64,000 nt of DNA from Streptococcus halotolerans (lineage in GTDB: Bacteria > Bacillota > Bacilli > Lactobacillales > Streptococcaceae). The notes under the pieces are model-generated. The model worked only from the letters and a program-made list of their open reading frames with translations. It did no database searches and was not told where the DNA came from. The stretch spans positions 186,001 through 250,000 of the forward strand of contig NZ_CP014835.1 in assembly GCF_001598035.1 (NCBI RefSeq), read 5' to 3'. Made by a program: the position numbers and the translations under genes. Positions within the stretch are counted from its first letter, which is position 1; each line of letters begins with the position of its first letter. Shown here in pieces: positions 16,415-23,176 of this stretch.

Positions 16415-17506
16415 TTTATCGTTTGAATTAAGGGGCAGATTAGGGGCAAAATTATCAGTAGCTTTATTGATTAATTGTTGCATATTGATTGTTGTATGAC
16501 TGTAGATGGCTAAAGTGGTTTTAGGGTCGCTGTGTCCAACACGATCCATAATCGCTTTTATCGGTACCCCATTTTCAGCTAGATAAGAGATATGGGAGTG
16601 CCTAAAAATGTGCGTATGGTAATTACCGTAAGCCTTTAGTCTCTTATTGACATAAGCTATATTGATTGGCGCACCTTGACTATTCGAAAACACAACATTA
16701 GTCGATAACTTCAGATTACGTTTTACGATTTCCATGACATTTTCCGAAACAGATATTTTCCGTCTTGATTTATCAGTTTTAGTGGTGGTAGTTTCACCGA
16801 TTTGAAAATCAAAGGTGCCATCAATCAGAATTTTGTTATTATCAAAATTTATCTTATCTTTTGTTAACGCTGCTAACTCACCGTATCGAACACCAGTTAA
16901 AAACATAAATAAAACGATGTCTGCGATTCTGTTTTCGTTATTTGACATAAGTCTACCTACAAGTTCAGAAACTTCGTCAGAAGTCAAAAATAGAGGTTTA
17001 TCTGGTTTATATTTTTCTTTTGGTTTTGGTACTAGGACACCATCTGTCGGGTTGGTTGTCAGATAGTCCATCTGAATAGCATATCCTAAGACAGCATGTA
17101 GTCTTTTTCGACACTTTGCGACAACAGAATAAGACAATGTTTTTTGTAGCTCATCTAAGACACTGCGAACAAATTTTTTATCAATTTTAGATATTATTGT
17201 ATCAGCAGATATTACCTTTGCTAAATGACCGTCAGAGACGATATAACCACGTCTAGTAGAATCTTTGACACTTGGCAGCCATTGGGCCAGATATTCTTTT
17301 AAAAGCTCTCCATAGGTCAATTGTGAGATATTAGACTGTGTTAATTTATCAGCTATCTTATCTTGTAAAATTAGAGTAGCTTTATTCCTGGCTTGAGCCG
17401 TATTTTTATCTAAAATTGTAGATACTCGTCTCAATTTATTGGTATATGGGTCTTTATAACGTTCAAAATATTTATATCTACCGTCTGATAGTTCTTCAAT
17501 CCACAT
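16412..17506 (-). CDS. int: Phage integrase, tyrosine recombinase
   Basis: A 364-residue site-specific recombinase that joins phage and host DNA at tRNA-Arg. N-terminal arm-binding domain (about 1-60), SAM-like core-binding domain (about 65-155), catalytic domain from 170. Catalytic residues visible: R207 (TGVRYGEL), K243 region, H299-x-x-R302 (HIFRHSH), H325 (GHSD) and nucleophile Y335 (AIYSH). GAGGTG precedes ATG 17506. The gene reads towards attL, the standard arrangement. Confidence 0.95.
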   Translation of the reverse strand: MWIEELSDGRYKYFERYKDPYTNKLRRVSTILDKNTAQARNKATLILQDKIADKLTQSNISQLTYGELLKEYLAQWLPSVKDSTRRGYIVSDGHLAKVISADTIISKIDKKFVRSVLDELQKTLSYSVVAKCRKRLHAVLGYAIQMDYLTTNPTDGVLVPKPKEKYKPDKPLFLTSDEVSELVGRLMSNNENRIADIVLFMFLTGVRYGELAALTKDKINFDNNKILIDGTFDFQIGETTTTKTDKSRRKISVSENVMEIVKRNLKLSTNVVFSNSQGAPINIAYVNKRLKAYGNYHTHIFRHSHISYLAENGVPIKAIMDRVGHSDPKTTLAIYSHTTINMQQLINKATDNFAPNLPLNSNDK

Positions 17507-17540
17507 TGATTTTCACCTCATTTCTATGTTAAAATGGGTA

Positions 17541-17576
17541 CAATAAAGAGGGCTTTTTATTGCCTGTTCTTTATTG
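17541..17576 (-). repeat. Inverted repeat in the integrase leader
   Basis: CAATAAAGA (17541-17549) and TCTTTATTG (17568-17576) are exact inverted copies, 18 bases apart, 35 bases upstream of the integrase start. It could be a regulator or excisionase site, or an RNA hairpin in the integrase leader. Confidence 0.5.
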
Positions 17577-17601
17577 TGTGATTTATCCCTACACTCAAGC
17601 T

Positions 17602-17620
17602 TTGGTCGGTGAGAGTGTGG
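17602..17620 (-). repeat. 19-bp direct repeat, copy 1
   Basis: TTGGTCGGTGAGAGTGTGG, identical to 19002-19020. This copy begins 96 bases upstream of the integrase start (17506). Its right half also pairs with CCCTACACTC (17587-17596) to form a hairpin followed by TTTTTT on the plus strand. Confidence 0.7.
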
Positions 17621-17627
17621 GGATTTT

Positions 17628-18413
17628 TTATTTACCTAATTTTAATTCTAATTCTTGCTTATCAGCAAAATTCAAAACATCAATGTTGTATTCTTGTAAG
17701 GCAACTAAATGATCTTCCTTGATATTTTTGAAACCTTCATCACTAACAATAATATACAACTGCTCCTTGTCGCCGTATTCGCGTTTGCGAAACTCCGAAG
17801 TGTCTAACCAGCTCGCTAAGATTGTATCAACTTGTTGCTTTGTGATGTTATTATGAACTCTTGTAATCTTCGATACACCTTTACTTATAAAAACAAAATT
17901 GAAGCGATGTTCTAATCGTGACTTACCAGCTATTGAGAAGGATGGAAAAACAGCGTAGTTTTCGTTTTTTATGAAATAATGTTTAACATCATCTAAGAAT
18001 TGAGATTTGACATTGCCTGGGCTAAGCTGGATAAAATCATAAACATTTATCAAAAGTTGAGTCATATCATGGATTGATTGTCCTAGATGACTTTTAGTTG
18101 TCACTTTTTTTATGGCATTATCAAACAATTCAAATCCATTATATTGTAAAAGCGACTGAAGTAGTTCCCGACGACGTCCTTTTTTTGTAACGTCAATTCC
18201 ATTGACAGATAAGTTCCAAATAGTAAAACCATCATCTGTAATCGTCAATAGTTTTCCGTCTGATTTAACACTAAATCCGATAGCTTCACCAAAAGGATCT
18301 ACGAAAGGAGTTATGACTTCCGTATGATTGTCAGATATATTATTGAATACTGCATTTTCTTTAACAAAAGATAAATATACTTCCTTGATTTCATTTGCAT
18401 TCATACCATCCAC
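17628..18413 (-). CDS. DUF1828/DUF1829-type protein, function unknown
   Basis: A 261-residue soluble protein. The N-terminal half, with FVDPFGEAIGFSVKSDG and LTITDDGFTIWNLSVNGID, matches the DUF1828 pattern as I know it; the C-terminal half (about 130-255) fits DUF1829. Neither has a known activity. It lies 17 bases downstream of the next gene on the same strand, forming a two-gene unit between integrase and the repressor region. In temperate phages of Gram-positive bacteria that interval often carries superinfection-exclusion or defence genes; that role is an inference here. Confidence 0.65.
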   Translation of the reverse strand: MDGMNANEIKEVYLSFVKENAVFNNISDNHTEVITPFVDPFGEAIGFSVKSDGKLLTITDDGFTIWNLSVNGIDVTKKGRRRELLQSLLQYNGFELFDNAIKKVTTKSHLGQSIHDMTQLLINVYDFIQLSPGNVKSQFLDDVKHYFIKNENYAVFPSFSIAGKSRLEHRFNFVFISKGVSKITRVHNNITKQQVDTILASWLDTSEFRKREYGDKEQLYIIVSDEGFKNIKEDHLVALQEYNIDVLNFADKQELELKLGK

Positions 18414-18430
18414 CCCCTTTTTCTTAAAAA

Positions 18431-18904
18431 TTATAGCAAATCCTCTTGGATATTGATAGATATCCTGTCAGTCTGCTGCGTATTTGTAAAGTCTAGTAAT
18501 TCAGTCAGTATTATAAGAAAATCATCACTATTTGAGATTGACTCATATGGCAATGGGTATGCCCTGCAGTGTGTTGTTTCATCCGCTTTTTGGTAGTATT
18601 CTTCTTCAGAAAAAATGTTGACACGATTGCCCCAAATTTTATCACCGTTAGCATTTTTATGGAATTTGTTATTTAAGTTTATTCTGACGAGGGTATAATT
18701 ATGTTCGGTTTCTCTTAAATGAAACACTTTACTATCGGCGCTATAAAAATAGTTTAAGATAAATCTTCTATTTTCAGAACCAACTAGATCGATTTCTCCA
18801 TTGCTTCTTTCGGTTAGAGTCCTATCATGCCTAGCGACTACGCTTTTTAATAGTGTAATAAGTCTTTGTGCTTCTAAGTCCGTCATTAATAATTCTTTTA
18901 TCAT
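18431..18904 (-). CDS. Hypothetical protein, DUF6978-like, partner of the DUF1828 gene
   Basis: A 157-residue soluble protein, first gene of the two-gene unit, starting at ATG 18904 after AAGGAAA. It contains LVGSENRRFILNYFYS and HNYTLVRINLNN, which suggest a small beta-rich fold; no catalytic motif is visible. From memory it resembles DUF6978 family proteins that occur beside DUF1828 proteins, but this assignment is weak. The 19-bp repeat copy at 19002-19020 lies 98 bases upstream of its start. Confidence 0.5.
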   Translation of the reverse strand: MIKELLMTDLEAQRLITLLKSVVARHDRTLTERSNGEIDLVGSENRRFILNYFYSADSKVFHLRETEHNYTLVRINLNNKFHKNANGDKIWGNRVNIFSEEEYYQKADETTHCRAYPLPYESISNSDDFLIILTELLDFTNTQQTDRISINIQEDLL

Positions 18905-19001
18905 TCTATTTCCTTAAACTTCCAATGGATTGCGCCTTGTTTTTTATTAGTGCCGAAGTTTTTTTATCCATCACTTTATCAGCAACGGTTTTATGCGGTC
19001 G

Positions 19002-19020
19002 TTGGTCGGTGAGAGTGTGG
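19002..19020 (-). repeat. 19-bp direct repeat, copy 2
   Basis: TTGGTCGGTGAGAGTGTGG, identical to copy 1. Begins 98 bases upstream of the start at 18904, nearly the same distance as copy 1 from the integrase start. Confidence 0.7.
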
Positions 19021-19062
19021 CGTAGTTTTTTGTCTTTCTGAAATGACGTGGCAATTGTTATG

Positions 19063-19821
19063 CTAATTATTCTTAATTTTTACTTTCATTTTCCTATCTA
19101 GGATACCGCCTTCTGATGCTAAAGTAGTGCCATCTTCAGCTTTGACATAAAGGGCTGGAGAACTTGCATAACTCAAATCATAACCATTATCAATAGCCCA
19201 CTCTTTAAAGTAGTTTTCCTTTGCTTGAAAGAGTGAATCGGCTATTTTTTGAACAGTTGAAGTTGATTCATATTTAAAGTCTTGTGGGACATAAATATAG
19301 ATTAAATTGTCATCGTAATATTCAACATTCAAGCCAGTAGGTAGCCCATTGTTTGCTAAGGTTTGATTAAGGTTGTTAAGGAATGCAGAAGCGAAAGCAG
19401 CATTAGATTCTTTGGTATATTCAGGTCCATCATTTTTAGTTGTCGGCTCAGTTGAATTTTCTGTTTTAGTTTCAGAACTTTCGATAGTAGTCTTGCTATC
19501 ACTACTACGAGATGTCGAAGTTTCCGTGGTTTTAGAAACACTAGAACTAGAAGATGAGATAACACTTGAAGAAGAAGTCATTGTAGAGGTGTTTTTATTA
19601 TCCTTTAGAACAGCTGGTGTTAGAAATATTGATCCGAACAAACCAATAGCTGCCACTATAGCTGAAATATTCCTTTTTTGTGTATTAGGTTTCTTTGTAC
19701 TAAAATACCAAGTTGCAACGAGACCACCAATAAAAACTGCAGGCATCAAAATAGCAATAATAGCGAGCAATAGTGCCACTGCTAAAATAATTAGTATTAT
19801 TTTAAGTGGATTCTTTTTCAT
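19063..19821 (-). CDS. Membrane-anchored protein with Ser/Thr-rich stalk
   Basis: A 252-residue protein not recognised by family. Residues 1-6 are basic; two hydrophobic segments follow (about 7-42 and 50-72), then a low-complexity Ser/Thr linker (about 75-130) and a folded domain (about 135-252) containing GLPTGLNVEYYDDN and YIYVPQDFKYE. The layout suggests two membrane helices and an extracellular domain on a stalk. The minus-strand promoter TTGACG-16-TAATAT (19908-19881) would express it independently in the lysogen. Surface-exposed prophage products of this kind can block DNA entry of related phages; that is an inference, as no lipobox or known motif is present. Confidence 0.6.
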   Translation of the reverse strand: MKKNPLKIILIILAVALLLAIIAILMPAVFIGGLVATWYFSTKKPNTQKRNISAIVAAIGLFGSIFLTPAVLKDNKNTSTMTSSSSVISSSSSSVSKTTETSTSRSSDSKTTIESSETKTENSTEPTTKNDGPEYTKESNAAFASAFLNNLNQTLANNGLPTGLNVEYYDDNLIYIYVPQDFKYESTSTVQKIADSLFQAKENYFKEWAIDNGYDLSYASSPALYVKAEDGTTLASEGGILDRKMKVKIKNN

Positions 19822-19880
19822 AACATTTCCTTTCTAGTTAGCTTTTTATGCGATTCAAACCATTGCGCATTAATTAAATA

Positions 19881-19908
19881 ATATTAGCTAGATTATAATA
19901 CTCGTCAA
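19881..19908 (-). promoter_or_regulatory. Candidate promoter for the Ser-rich membrane protein
   Basis: On the minus strand TTGACG (19908-19903), 16-bp spacer, TAATAT (19886-19881), about 60 bases before the start at 19821. Confidence 0.4.
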
Positions 19909-19942
19909 TAACTATGCTTTCATCTGAGATGGTTTTTTAAAA

Positions 19943-21055
19943 TTAAAATGTCATTTCATCAAATTCTTTTTTTTCGATATCCCAATTTCTTAATATTCCT
20001 TGAAAATAGTATGTTGATTTACCTCCGCAATCAGGACAGTATCTAGAATTCCCAGCTAAAATTTTCTTGCATCCATCTTCTAAAAAATTTGCAACAGGAT
20101 AGGGGTTACCCAAAATATCAAAGTTATTATCATAGTCACCTATACAAATATTTTTAGTGTAAGCACCACAAATATTGCAATAATCACCTCGTTCTAATTC
20201 TTCGTTTTCACAACGAGGACACTTTTCAGGGATACCGTCATTATTTAAATTAAATTTGGTATATCTCATCCTTACTCTCTCCATTTCTCTGTTTTCTAGA
20301 TAAGCCTCAAGTGTTGTCAAGCCCTTATATTGCTTCATTGAACATATATGACAAAAACTGGAATTTCTATTAATTTTACTATGACAAGATTTGCAAATTC
20401 TAGTCGATTGACTTGTAGCAATATAAGGTAGAAATTTTTCTTCAACAATGTGACCGTCTTTGACTAAACCAAAACTTTTCATTGAGTTAAGGTTTTTAAT
20501 TACGTAATTAGCCACCGTATACGAAACATTAAAGACACTTCGAATAAAATCTGCATCCATGCGGTGAAAAAACATAACATAGTTTCCCAAAACAGGAAAA
20601 GGAACAAGTAAATGTTTAGCAAAGAAATTCGCTTCAGTTTCAAAACGATTGTATTCTTTGTCTGTCAAACTGTATCTTGAGAGAATAGTCTTATCAGTCT
20701 TTTCGTTGTGCTTGAGAACATAATGACCGAGTTCGTGAGCAATGGTGAAACGAATACGTTCCTTGCTATCTATCGTATCATTGTAAAGCAGAATGTAGGT
20801 ATCAGTCGTTGTTCGATACCATAGTGCGCCATCTTCGCTTTGAAGCAATTCATACACTTCATTGAGTTGTAAGTTTCTATCTTTAGCAAACCTTGAATAC
20901 TTCATCAAATGAATATTGTCAATTTGATTGATGATATGTAAAAGGTCGACTGGTAATCTGCCGTTCGTGTATCTTTGTAAAAAGTCATAAGCCTTATTTT
21001 TGAGACTTTTATAGTCGATGTTGTTAGATGTCGTGCTCGTTGTCACCACCTCCAT
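19943..21055 (-). CDS. immA: ImmA/IrrE-type metallopeptidase with three C-terminal zinc ribbons
   Basis: A 370-residue protein. The peptidase domain (about 1-200) has the zinc motif HELGH at residues 107-111 (IAHELGHYVLKH) and a downstream ETEANFFAKHLL helix with the third ligand. ImmA proteins cleave the phage or ICE repressor after DNA damage. The usual protein is 120-250 residues; here the tail adds Cys pairs C221/C224-C235/C238, C279/C282-C293/C296 and C329, C340/C343, i.e. two clear zinc ribbons and probably a third. The gene overlaps the repressor gene by 32 bases, so they are co-translated, as in ImmR-ImmA pairs. Confidence 0.85.
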   Translation of the reverse strand: MEVVTTSTTSNNIDYKSLKNKAYDFLQRYTNGRLPVDLLHIINQIDNIHLMKYSRFAKDRNLQLNEVYELLQSEDGALWYRTTTDTYILLYNDTIDSKERIRFTIAHELGHYVLKHNEKTDKTILSRYSLTDKEYNRFETEANFFAKHLLVPFPVLGNYVMFFHRMDADFIRSVFNVSYTVANYVIKNLNSMKSFGLVKDGHIVEEKFLPYIATSQSTRICKSCHSKINRNSSFCHICSMKQYKGLTTLEAYLENREMERVRMRYTKFNLNNDGIPEKCPRCENEELERGDYCNICGAYTKNICIGDYDNNFDILGNPYPVANFLEDGCKKILAGNSRYCPDCGGKSTYYFQGILRNWDIEKKEFDEMTF

Positions 21056-21431
21056 TTAAAACATCTTGGAATGTTAGATCCATAAGTTGAAGCAAACGCT
21101 CTTGATCAGATACACTCAATGATTTGGCTTTGCGCTGGATCATTTTGTATTGTGGGGTTTCAATAATTTGATCATCTTGTTTTTCATTGTTCATTGGGAT
21201 ATCATACCCCATTAACCAAGATTCACTTACATCTAATGTCTTAGCCAAAAGCAATAATTTGTTTTGGTCAGGAGTAGAATAACCGGAAATATATTGAGAA
21301 AGTGAACTTTTGCCCATTTTTATTCCTAGTTTTTCTTGAAAAGGGAGAGACTGATTTAAAATATCAACTTGTCTCATATTTCTGTCGGACATTATCTGTT
21401 TTAATCTTTGAGACGTAGTATATTTCCTCAT
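21024..21431 (-). CDS. CI/ImmR-like repressor, XRE-family HTH
   Basis: A 135-residue DNA-binding protein. The HTH (about 6-70) reads RLKQIMSDRNMRQVDIL, KMGKSSLSQYISGYSTPDQ and LLLLAKTLDVSESWLMG. The C-terminal part (75-135) is probably the dimerisation and ImmA-cleavage region; there is no LexA-type Ser-Lys self-cleavage domain, so derepression must depend on the ImmA-type protease encoded next. It should keep the prophage silent by binding the operators at 21483-21583. Confidence 0.9.
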   Translation of the reverse strand: MRKYTTSQRLKQIMSDRNMRQVDILNQSLPFQEKLGIKMGKSSLSQYISGYSTPDQNKLLLLAKTLDVSESWLMGYDIPMNNEKQDDQIIETPQYKMIQRKAKSLSVSDQERLLQLMDLTFQDVLNGGGDNEHDI

Positions 21432-21459
21432 GTTGTTTTACCGACCTTTCTTACCGACT

Positions 21460-21488
21460 ATTATATAGTACAATGTACAAAAGTTCAA
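21460..21488 (-). promoter_or_regulatory. Leftward promoter (repressor/ImmA)
   Basis: On the minus strand TTGAAC (21488-21483), exact 17-bp spacer, TATAAT (21465-21460), about 28 bases before the repressor start. The -35 lies inside the operator-like site 21483-21498. Confidence 0.8.
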
Positions 21489-21583
21489 GTATAGAAACAA
21501 AAAAGTTTAAAAAGATGAACAAAAGTGCTTGACTTTAAAATTTATAGGGTTATAATAAAGACATAAAGTTTAAGTACTTAAAC
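21483..21583. promoter_or_regulatory. Operator region: three related 16-bp sites
   Basis: GTTCAAGTATAGAAAC (21483-21498), GTTTAAAAAGATGAAC (21505-21520) and the perfect palindrome GTTTAAGTACTTAAAC (21568-21583). All follow GTTyAA-N4-nnrAAC. The first covers the -35 of the leftward promoter; the third lies just downstream of the rightward -10. A fourth copy, GTTTAAATATTTAAAC, is at 21812-21827. Confidence 0.75.
21529..21556 (+). promoter_or_regulatory. Rightward early promoter
   Basis: TTGACT (21529-21534), 16-bp spacer, TATAAT (21551-21556). Drives the Cro-like gene and the early operon. Confidence 0.85.
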
Positions 21584-21601
21584 AAAAAAGAAAGGAGATT
21601 T

Positions 21602-21817
21602 ATGGCGTACGACTATTCAAAACTAAACGGTAAGATTGTTGAGAGATTTAAAACTCAGTATAACTTTGCAAACGCTATGGGATTATCTGAACGTACAGTA
21701 TCATTGAAATTGAATAATCAAAGATACTGGAAAAATAATGAAATTTCAAAAGCCAGTGAGTTATTAGGTATTTCCGATGACGAAATCAGTCTTTATTTTT
21801 TTGATCTAAAAGTTTAA
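21602..21817 (+). CDS. Cro-like regulator (DUF739 family)
   Basis: A 71-residue helix-turn-helix protein: FKTQYNFANAMGLSERTVSL is the HTH and KLNNQRYWKNNEISKASELLG the following helices. DUF739 proteins occupy the cro position in phages of low-GC Gram-positives. AAAGGAG lies seven bases before ATG 21602. It should bind the same operators as the repressor and favour lytic growth. A palindromic operator copy overlaps its stop codon region. Confidence 0.85.
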   Translation: MAYDYSKLNGKIVERFKTQYNFANAMGLSERTVSLKLNNQRYWKNNEISKASELLGISDDEISLYFFDLKV

Positions 21818-21827
21818 ATATTTAAAC
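21812..21827 (+). promoter_or_regulatory. Fourth operator-like palindrome
   Basis: GTTTAAATATTTAAAC is a perfect palindrome with the same GTTTAA/TTAAAC halves as 21568-21583. It overlaps the end of the Cro-like gene. Confidence 0.6.
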
Positions 21828-21841
21828 AAAAGGTGAATGGT

Positions 21842-22012
21842 ATGAACCTAGAAGAACGAGTGGCGAAGCTTGAGAAATAACTTGACACAATTCATTACCA
21901 AGAGCCCAAAGTAGGTCTCTTGGTATCGCAGAGAACTTATACTGCCATCATTGACCAGAACGTTAAGCTGGAGAGTGGTGGTTTAGAAAATCAAGGAGGA
22001 ATAGCTTATTGA
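21842..22012 (+). pseudogene. Small phage ORF broken by an in-frame stop
   Basis: ATG 21842 follows AAAGGTGA and opens MNLEERVAKLEK, then TAA at 21878-21880; the same frame continues for 43 codons (LDTIHYQEPKVGLLVSQ...) to TGA 22010-22012, ending in the ribosome site of the next gene. The N-terminal heptad pattern suggests a coiled-coil start. One base change would give a 56-residue protein of the small type common after cro. No family is recognised. Confidence 0.5.
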
Positions 22013-22614
22013 AAATAGAAAACTGGAACGGATACGAAATCCGCTTTGTCGATAAAAATGGAGAGTGGTGGGCTATATTAGCAGACATTGCTGAAGCTTT
22101 GGAGTTGAAACCTAAGCGTGTAAAAGAGCGTTTAGATGATGAGGTCGTTTCAACCGACCACGTCTTCGATATCCTTGGTCGTAAACAAGAAATGTTAATT
22201 GTTAACGAATTTGGCATTTATGACACTATCTTTTCAAGTCGTAAGAAAGAAGCCAAGGCATTTAAGAAGTGGGTTTTCGAAACCATCAAGCAACTTCGTC
22301 AATCTGTCGGTCTTGAAGGGTTTGAAGTTTTTCGAATGCTTGATAAAGAACATCAAAAGCAAGCGATGAAAAACTTGCAGCACGCAGTTTCCAAACCGGT
22401 AAGAACAGACTTTATCAAAGCGAATATTATTGCTAACAAAGCGGTATCTAATAAATTTGGTTATCCAAAGATGATTAAAAAATCTGAAATGACACCGGAA
22501 ATGTTAGTAGCAAGAGAGCCAATCTTGGATGACACTGTAGATTTGATGGGCGCTAAAGATAAATTTGATTTACCAATCAGTGTGTCAGATAAGATTTATC
22601 AAAAACACACATAA
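22009..22614 (+). CDS. BRO-N domain antirepressor
   Basis: A 201-residue protein. The BRO-N domain (about 1-110) is seen in YEIRFVDKNGEWWAILADIA, LKPKRVKERL, LIVNEFGIYDTIFSSRKKEA and FKKWVFETIKQLR. Phage antirepressors of this type bind DNA or repressor and promote induction. The C-terminal part (about 130-201) is not recognised. The start codon is TTG 22009, set by AAGGAGGA eight bases upstream; it overlaps the preceding TGA. Confidence 0.85.
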   Translation: MKIENWNGYEIRFVDKNGEWWAILADIAEALELKPKRVKERLDDEVVSTDHVFDILGRKQEMLIVNEFGIYDTIFSSRKKEAKAFKKWVFETIKQLRQSVGLEGFEVFRMLDKEHQKQAMKNLQHAVSKPVRTDFIKANIIANKAVSNKFGYPKMIKKSEMTPEMLVAREPILDDTVDLMGAKDKFDLPISVSDKIYQKHT

Positions 22615-22644
22615 ACATTCATATTCTCATGCAGGGAGGTAGAG

Positions 22645-22785
22645 ATGAGACCAAATAGATGGCCTTACAGTAAAAAAAGACCAGTTTTTAAGCCAGCCGT
22701 TTTGAATTCGAGTAATGTAAAATCAAAAATCACTTTTAAAAATAATACAGTGATTATTGAAGCTCAATCCATTACAGGAGTGTAG
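22645..22785 (+). CDS. Small hypothetical phage protein (46 residues)
   Basis: MRPNRWPYSKKRPVFKPAVL... ends at TAG 22783. AGGGAGGT precedes ATG 22645 with good spacing. Basic N-terminus and beta-like C-terminus (VIIEAQSITGV). No family recognised. Confidence 0.5.
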   Translation: MRPNRWPYSKKRPVFKPAVLNSSNVKSKITFKNNTVIIEAQSITGV

Positions 22786-22822
22786 GAACCATATGTTGTG
22801 CTTTATAAGCAAAGGAGAAGAT

Positions 22823-23008
22823 ATGTGGGAAAAAATTGAACAGTGTTTGATTGAAAAGAATATGACAATGTACCGTCTCAGTAAAGAAGTAGGACTAAAT
22901 CAGAACAGCCTACTTGACTTAAGAAGTGGACGTAAAAAGTCACTTAAATTTGACGATGTTGTCAAAATAGCTGACGCACTAGACATCAGCTTGGATTATT
23001 TTAGATAA
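22823..23008 (+). CDS. Small XRE-family HTH protein
   Basis: A 61-residue single-domain DNA-binding protein: MTMYRLSKEVGLNQNSLLDL is the HTH, and KFDDVVKIADALDISLDYF the C-terminal helices. AAAGGAG sits seven bases before ATG 22823; the open frame further upstream lacks a ribosome site. It could be a second early regulator. Confidence 0.8.
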   Translation: MWEKIEQCLIEKNMTMYRLSKEVGLNQNSLLDLRSGRKKSLKFDDVVKIADALDISLDYFR

Positions 23009-23016
23009 ACCACTCT

Positions 23017-23156
23017 CTCGCAGGTAGCCACGACGCTATCAAGCAGATCAATAAATAATTTCCATACCTAATTAACTGCTAATACGATGTGTTCTAAAGT
23101 GTCTCCAATAATTAATATTTTACACAAGTCTTGGTAGCGTCACGGGTGCCTGTGAG
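23017..23156 (+). ncRNA. Long interrupted stem-loop, candidate structured RNA
   Basis: A 27-base arm (23017-23043, CTCGCAGGTAGCC...) is complementary to 23130-23156 (CTTGGTAGCGTCACGGGTG...). Of six positions that are not Watson-Crick, three are G.U wobbles, as expected for selection on an RNA helix. The 86-base loop is AT-rich. It lies between two genes with no ORF of its own. Confidence 0.45.
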
Positions 23157-23176
23157 AAAAAGAAAAGGAAACTAAA

